A DNA stretch of 36,499 nucleotides, taken from NCBI GenBank assembly GCA_947381435.1, contig CANCVE010000037.1, positions 1 through 36,499 of the forward strand. The letters are read 5' to 3'. The position numbers and the translations under genes are program-made. Positions within the stretch are counted from its first letter, which is position 1, and every line of letters starts with the position of its first letter. Source of the stretch: Chitinophagaceae bacterium. GTDB lineage: Bacteria > Bacteroidota > Bacteroidia > Chitinophagales > Chitinophagaceae. Positions 32,844-36,499 of this stretch are shown in pieces. A model generated the notes under the pieces. That model saw only the letters and a list, made by a program, of their open reading frames with translations. It had not been told where the DNA came from and did no database searches.

Positions 32844-32937
32844 AACCACAAAGAACACAAAGAAAAACACACAATGGACACAAGGATTCACTTTAGACTT
32901 TGTGTTCCTAGTGATAACCCTAGTGTTCTTAGTTGTA
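32844..32937. repeat. Palindromic repeat, copy D3, in the tex leader
   Basis: Left arm AACCACAAAGAACACAAAG (from 32844) through CACAAGGATT. Right arm 32896-32937 with TTTGTGTTCCTAGTG and CCTAGTGTTCTTAGTTGT. Inverted arms of about 40 bases separated by a short loop. It lies between the tex promoter candidate and the tex start (32975), so it would be transcribed as a hairpin leader. Confidence 0.75.
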
Positions 32938-32974
32938 AAGATTTTCTAGCAATAAAATAGAAGAAATAAGAGAT

Positions 32975-35215
32975 ATGAATCAATTTGAACAAATCATTGC
33001 AGGTAAGATGAACCTGAAAAGAGCACAAGTGGAAGCAGTCTTGGCCTTATTTGCAGAAGGTGCCACCATCCCGTTTATTGCCCGTTACCGAAAAGATAAA
33101 ACAGGTGCATTGGATGAAGTGCAGATACAACAGATTCAAGATGAAATGAAAACCTTGACAGAATATGCTGAAAGAAAAGAATTTATAATAAAAACCATCA
33201 CCGAACAAGGCAAAATGACGGTTGATTTGCAAGGAAGGATTGATAGGGCTATAACCATCACCGACCTTGAAGATATTTATCTGCCTTATAAACCAAAACG
33301 TAAAACCAAGGCGCAAACGGCACGGGAAAATGGCTTGGAACCTTTATCTGAATTGATTTTGTCGCAGGTGCCAACAGATTTAGAATCGGTAGCGATAGAA
33401 TTCCTGAATGATAAGGTTTTAACAGTGGATGATGCCCTGCAAGGCGCAAGAGACATCATTGCCGAGCAAGTAAATGAGGATGCAACGGTACGTGCCAAAC
33501 TGAGGAAGTGTTTTGAAGATACTGCTACGTTTCAGAGCAAAGTATTGCCCGAAAAAGAGGCAGAAGCCATTAAATACAAGGATTATTTCGATTTTAGTGA
33601 ACCGATACACAAGATTCCTTCGCATAGGATACTGGCTACATTGCGTGGATTTCTTGAAGGGCATTTACGTATGAATATTGCTCCCTTGGAGGAAGAGGCC
33701 ATTGATTTGATAGAAAATATCTATATAAAGGAAAGCCTGAACAGCTCTGTAGAACAGGTGAAGAAAGCCATTAAGGATTCGTACAAAAGATTGTTGCATC
33801 CTAGTTTGGAGACAGAATTTAGGACTACTTTAAAAGCAAAAGCCGATGAAGAAGCGATAAATGTGTTTGCCGAAAACCTAAAACAGTTGTTATTGAGTGC
33901 GCCATTGGGAAGTAAGCGTGTATTGGCCATCGACCCCGGTTATCGTACAGGTTGCAAGGTAGTTTGTCTGGATGAGCAGGGTGCGCTATTAAAAACAAGC
34001 CTTATTTACATTCATGAAGGTAATAAGCAACTTGAAGCAGGCTATATAATCAAGGATTTGGTGGCGAAATATAATATAGAAACATTTGCCATTGGCGATG
34101 GAACGGCGGGCAGGGAAACGGAACAATTTATTAAATCTCTACAATTAAATATCCCAATTTTCTTGGTGAATGAGGATGGAGCTAGCATTTATTCTGCATC
34201 TGAAGTGGCAAGGGAAGAATTTCCGAACGAGGATATTACCGTAAGAGGCTCTGTTAGCATTGGTCGTAGATTGATGGATCCATTGGCAGAACTGGTAAAG
34301 CTTGATCCGAAAAGCATTGGTGTGGGGCAATATCAACATGATGTAAACCAAAGTAGGCTTAAAGAAAAGCTTGACCAAACAGTGGTAAGTTGCGTGAACC
34401 AAGTGGGCGTAAACCTGAACACTGCTAGCAAAAACCTATTGAGTTATGTGAGCGGAATTGGCAATACGATTGCCGAAAACATCATAAATCACCGTAACGA
34501 GATTGGCAAGTTTACTAGTAGAGATCAGTTGATGAAAGTGCCTCGTTTGGGTGGCAAAGCATTCGAACAATGTGCGGGTTTCTTGCGCATTAAAGAAGGA
34601 ACAAATCCATTGGATGCAAGTTCAGTTCACCCAGAAGCTTATCCCATCGTGAAAAAGATTGCGGCTGACCTGAATGTGGATGTGAAGGAATTGGTGGGGA
34701 ATGAAACTTTGTTGAAAACAGTAGAGCCTAAAAAATATGTTACCGAACAGATTGGTGTATTAACCATTCAGGACGTATTGAAGGAGTTGAAGAAACCTGG
34801 CCTAGACCCAAGAAGTTCGTTGGAACAGTTTGAATTTGCGGCTATTTATAAGATAGATGATGCACAAGTAGGTATGATTGTGCCGGGTGTAGTTACCAAC
34901 ATCACGCGCTTTGGGGCTTTTGTAGATATAGGCGTTAAACAAGATGGATTGGTGCATGTGAGCGAAATTTCGCATACATTTATTACTGACCCCAACGAGA
35001 TTTTAAAGTTGAACGATAAAGTAATGGTAAAGATTACGGAAGTGGATATACCGAGGAAACGTATTGCACTTTCCATCAAACAAACACAAGAAGCTCCTGC
35101 TAAGAAAGGAGGTAGCCGACAATATAATAATGATAGAACAAAGCCTCAACAACCAGTAGAGTCGAACAATATCAATGATGCTTTGTCGATGTTGAAAAAG
35201 AAGTTTGGGAAATAA
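32975..35215 (+). CDS. tex: Tex-family RNA-binding transcription accessory protein
   Basis: 746 residues, close to the family's usual 720-780. Domain order: N-terminal helical region with ARYRKDKTGALDE (about 36-48), YqgF/RNase H-like domain starting VLAIDPGYRTG (from about 317), helix-hairpin-helix repeats (about 480-560, NTASKNLLSYVSGIG and MKVPRLGGKAFEQC), and a C-terminal S1 domain (about 632-705, GVVTNITRFGAFVDIGVKQDGLVHVSE). Tex binds RNA through S1 and is widely conserved, with roles in transcription or RNA turnover. The stop codon directly abuts the stop of the convergent T9SS gene with no base between. Confidence 0.96.
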   Translation: MNQFEQIIAGKMNLKRAQVEAVLALFAEGATIPFIARYRKDKTGALDEVQIQQIQDEMKTLTEYAERKEFIIKTITEQGKMTVDLQGRIDRAITITDLEDIYLPYKPKRKTKAQTARENGLEPLSELILSQVPTDLESVAIEFLNDKVLTVDDALQGARDIIAEQVNEDATVRAKLRKCFEDTATFQSKVLPEKEAEAIKYKDYFDFSEPIHKIPSHRILATLRGFLEGHLRMNIAPLEEEAIDLIENIYIKESLNSSVEQVKKAIKDSYKRLLHPSLETEFRTTLKAKADEEAINVFAENLKQLLLSAPLGSKRVLAIDPGYRTGCKVVCLDEQGALLKTSLIYIHEGNKQLEAGYIIKDLVAKYNIETFAIGDGTAGRETEQFIKSLQLNIPIFLVNEDGASIYSASEVAREEFPNEDITVRGSVSIGRRLMDPLAELVKLDPKSIGVGQYQHDVNQSRLKEKLDQTVVSCVNQVGVNLNTASKNLLSYVSGIGNTIAENIINHRNEIGKFTSRDQLMKVPRLGGKAFEQCAGFLRIKEGTNPLDASSVHPEAYPIVKKIAADLNVDVKELVGNETLLKTVEPKKYVTEQIGVLTIQDVLKELKKPGLDPRSSLEQFEFAAIYKIDDAQVGMIVPGVVTNITRFGAFVDIGVKQDGLVHVSEISHTFITDPNEILKLNDKVMVKITEVDIPRKRIALSIKQTQEAPAKKGGSRQYNNDRTKPQQPVESNNINDALSMLKKKFGK

Positions 35216-36214
35216 CTAGAATTTAATAAACTGCTGAGTAATTGTAGTATCTCCATCAACAATAATAAAATAATTTCCAGGAGCGTATTTACCCGCAGCT
35301 AAAGAAATTAAATTAATTCCCACATTCAGTTGAATACTTTTATTATAGACTTGCTTTCCTAAACTATTGATTATTTTTAAAGACACGTTTTGCGATTTTC
35401 TTGCATTCATCTCAATAGTCATTGTATTATGAACAGGATTTGGATAGGAAATTAAAGAATACGCCTTTTCTTCTATTGTTTTTACAACTATAATTTTGCT
35501 AAAAGAATAGGTACCATCATGATCAACAATCAAAAGTCTATAATATACATTTTGTATGTTGGAGGCAATTTGATCTTTGAAACTATAACTAAGTTCTCCT
35601 GCTTTATTTAAAGCATTGATTGATTTGATATTTTTAAAGTTAATACCGTTATTACTGTACTGAACGATGTAGTTGGACACACTAATATCATTAACAACAT
35701 TCCAATTTAGATTAACCCGACCAGCATCATAATTTCCCATAAATGATTTCAAACTAATGGGTGTTGCAATAAAGCTGTCCACAATTTGAATTGGTATTGG
35801 CGTATTGGAGAGCGATACGGTATTTATACCAATTACATCTTTTTTTACTATAAAACTCAAGGTTAACAATCTGCTTGTATCGCTAACAGTATTGGGCGTT
35901 AATGATGCATCTGTCCAAAGAAAAGTTATGTAATTAGCAGCAACATTTACATCACTAGCAGTAAGTTTTATAGTACTTTCAGTTCCACAAGTAATTCCAT
36001 TGTATAAAAGTGTAGTGGTATCCCAATTAAGCGATCCTTGAAAACCAACAATCCCATAAAATCCTTTTGTTCGTAGAGACACTGAAATATTTGTACCAGC
36101 TTTTACACCGTTTTTAACAGTATCAATGTATAAACTATGTTGAGCTTGTACTCTAATTGCAGTAAATAGAATTAGTAGAAGGGATAAAAAAGATTTAGTA
36201 GAATGATTGACCAT
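35216..36214 (-). CDS. Secreted cohesin-like protein with T9SS C-terminal sorting domain
   Basis: 332 residues with a signal peptide (about 1-24, ending RVQAQ). A cohesin-type domain (about 28-150) shows GFQGSLNWDTTTLLYNGITCG and the LLTLSFIVK strand. A beta-rich linker follows (about 155-245, with a fibronectin-like pattern), then a type IX secretion C-terminal domain (about 254-332) with YPNPVHNTMTIEM, LKIINSLGKQVYNKSIQL and GNYFIIVDG. The protein is probably exported through the type IX system and attached to the surface. Cohesins bind dockerins; no dockerin partner is visible here. The stop abuts the tex stop. Confidence 0.85.
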   Translation of the reverse strand: MVNHSTKSFLSLLLILFTAIRVQAQHSLYIDTVKNGVKAGTNISVSLRTKGFYGIVGFQGSLNWDTTTLLYNGITCGTESTIKLTASDVNVAANYITFLWTDASLTPNTVSDTSRLLTLSFIVKKDVIGINTVSLSNTPIPIQIVDSFIATPISLKSFMGNYDAGRVNLNWNVVNDISVSNYIVQYSNNGINFKNIKSINALNKAGELSYSFKDQIASNIQNVYYRLLIVDHDGTYSFSKIIVVKTIEEKAYSLISYPNPVHNTMTIEMNARKSQNVSLKIINSLGKQVYNKSIQLNVGINLISLAAGKYAPGNYFIIVDGDTTITQQFIKF

Positions 36215-36499
36215 ACTATAATATGCCTTGTTATTGAGAAATGAACGTTACTTAAAAGAATTGTACAAAATACTATATTTATTGACAATGACATTAACTA
36301 AACTTTCGTAACCGAGAACCTATCAAAAATTATGAATTCAAATGTTAATAAGGTTATTCTAAATCTTGTGTGGGATATTAATTTTCCCATAATAGAACAT
36401 CACATTAATCCTAAACCGTTCAAAATTTACAAATCCTCTTGCCTTTGCTATTAGGGACTGGATGTTTCCATTGATTCTTTCATGTTGTGCACTCGTTGT
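36215..36499. other. Intergenic region at the window end
   Basis: 285 bases with no open frame or repeat recognised. It presumably carries the promoter of the reverse-strand cohesin gene, but no clean TAnnTTTG box is seen in the expected place. Confidence 0.5.

Overview
The window is low-GC chromosomal DNA from a Bacteroidota bacterium, most likely Sphingobacteriia/Chitinophagaceae-like. The lineage call rests on several features: a type IX secretion C-terminal domain, a GldM-like lipoprotein, the parA-parB-DUF5683-dapB gene order, a Bacteroidota-type atpBEFHA operon with a long signal-peptide-bearing subunit a, a KTSC-domain protein, promoter candidates of the Bacteroidota TTTG/TAnnTTTG kind, and weak Shine-Dalgarno sequences. 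The species cannot be named from this.

Layout. 1-74 is the 5' end of a reverse-strand gene leaving the window. 174-2021 is an MsbA-like ABC exporter. 2164-6524 is the F1Fo ATP synthase operon atpB-E-F-H-A, closed by a strong terminator with no atpG. 6645-10083 (reverse) holds a secreted protein of four CBM48/E-set repeats, overlapped by a duplicated retropepsin-like protease, then a GldM-like lipoprotein. 10179-10588 is a ten-copy 41-bp tandem array upstream of an orphan 320-residue protein. 11872-16308 (reverse) has an RlmL-type RNA methyltransferase and a GT-C-like membrane protein, separated by a complete IS3-family element. 16693-21209 is parA-parB-DUF5683-dapB-yebC plus a DCC-family protein. 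21236-25834 (reverse) holds an AlkB dioxygenase, a small YCII-like protein, an IscA/ErpA protein, a KTSC protein, an M42 aminopeptidase, a UbiA-like membrane protein and a lipoprotein. 25883-26899 is a LuxE-like acyl-protein synthetase. A second, unrelated 41-bp array (26966-27170) precedes a PL6 lyase, which faces a PF05426 alginate-lyase-family protein. The right end has a DUF1566 lipoprotein, tex, and a cohesin plus T9SS-sorted protein.

The most unusual content is repetitive. First, short tandem repeats with a 7-bp period occur at eight loci. They supply stop codons (parA, the UbiA-like gene, the GT-C-like gene, the orphan gene), the N-terminus of the DCC protein, and in-frame inserts in the ABC exporter and the LuxE-like protein. 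The IS3 element sits inside one tract, and removing it with one GTT target copy restores the 7-bp phase exactly. Second, two sequence-unrelated tandem arrays share a 41-bp unit. Third, a larger inverted repeat with arms like AACCACAAAGAACAC occurs at three intergenic sites in the right third, one of them in the tex leader.

Functionally the window mixes housekeeping (ATP synthesis, chromosome partition, lysine/diaminopimelate synthesis, Fe-S assembly, RNA and DNA maintenance) with secreted or surface polysaccharide functions (CBM48 repeats, PL6 and alginate-lyase-family enzymes, a cohesin-T9SS protein). No tRNA, rRNA or CRISPR array was seen.
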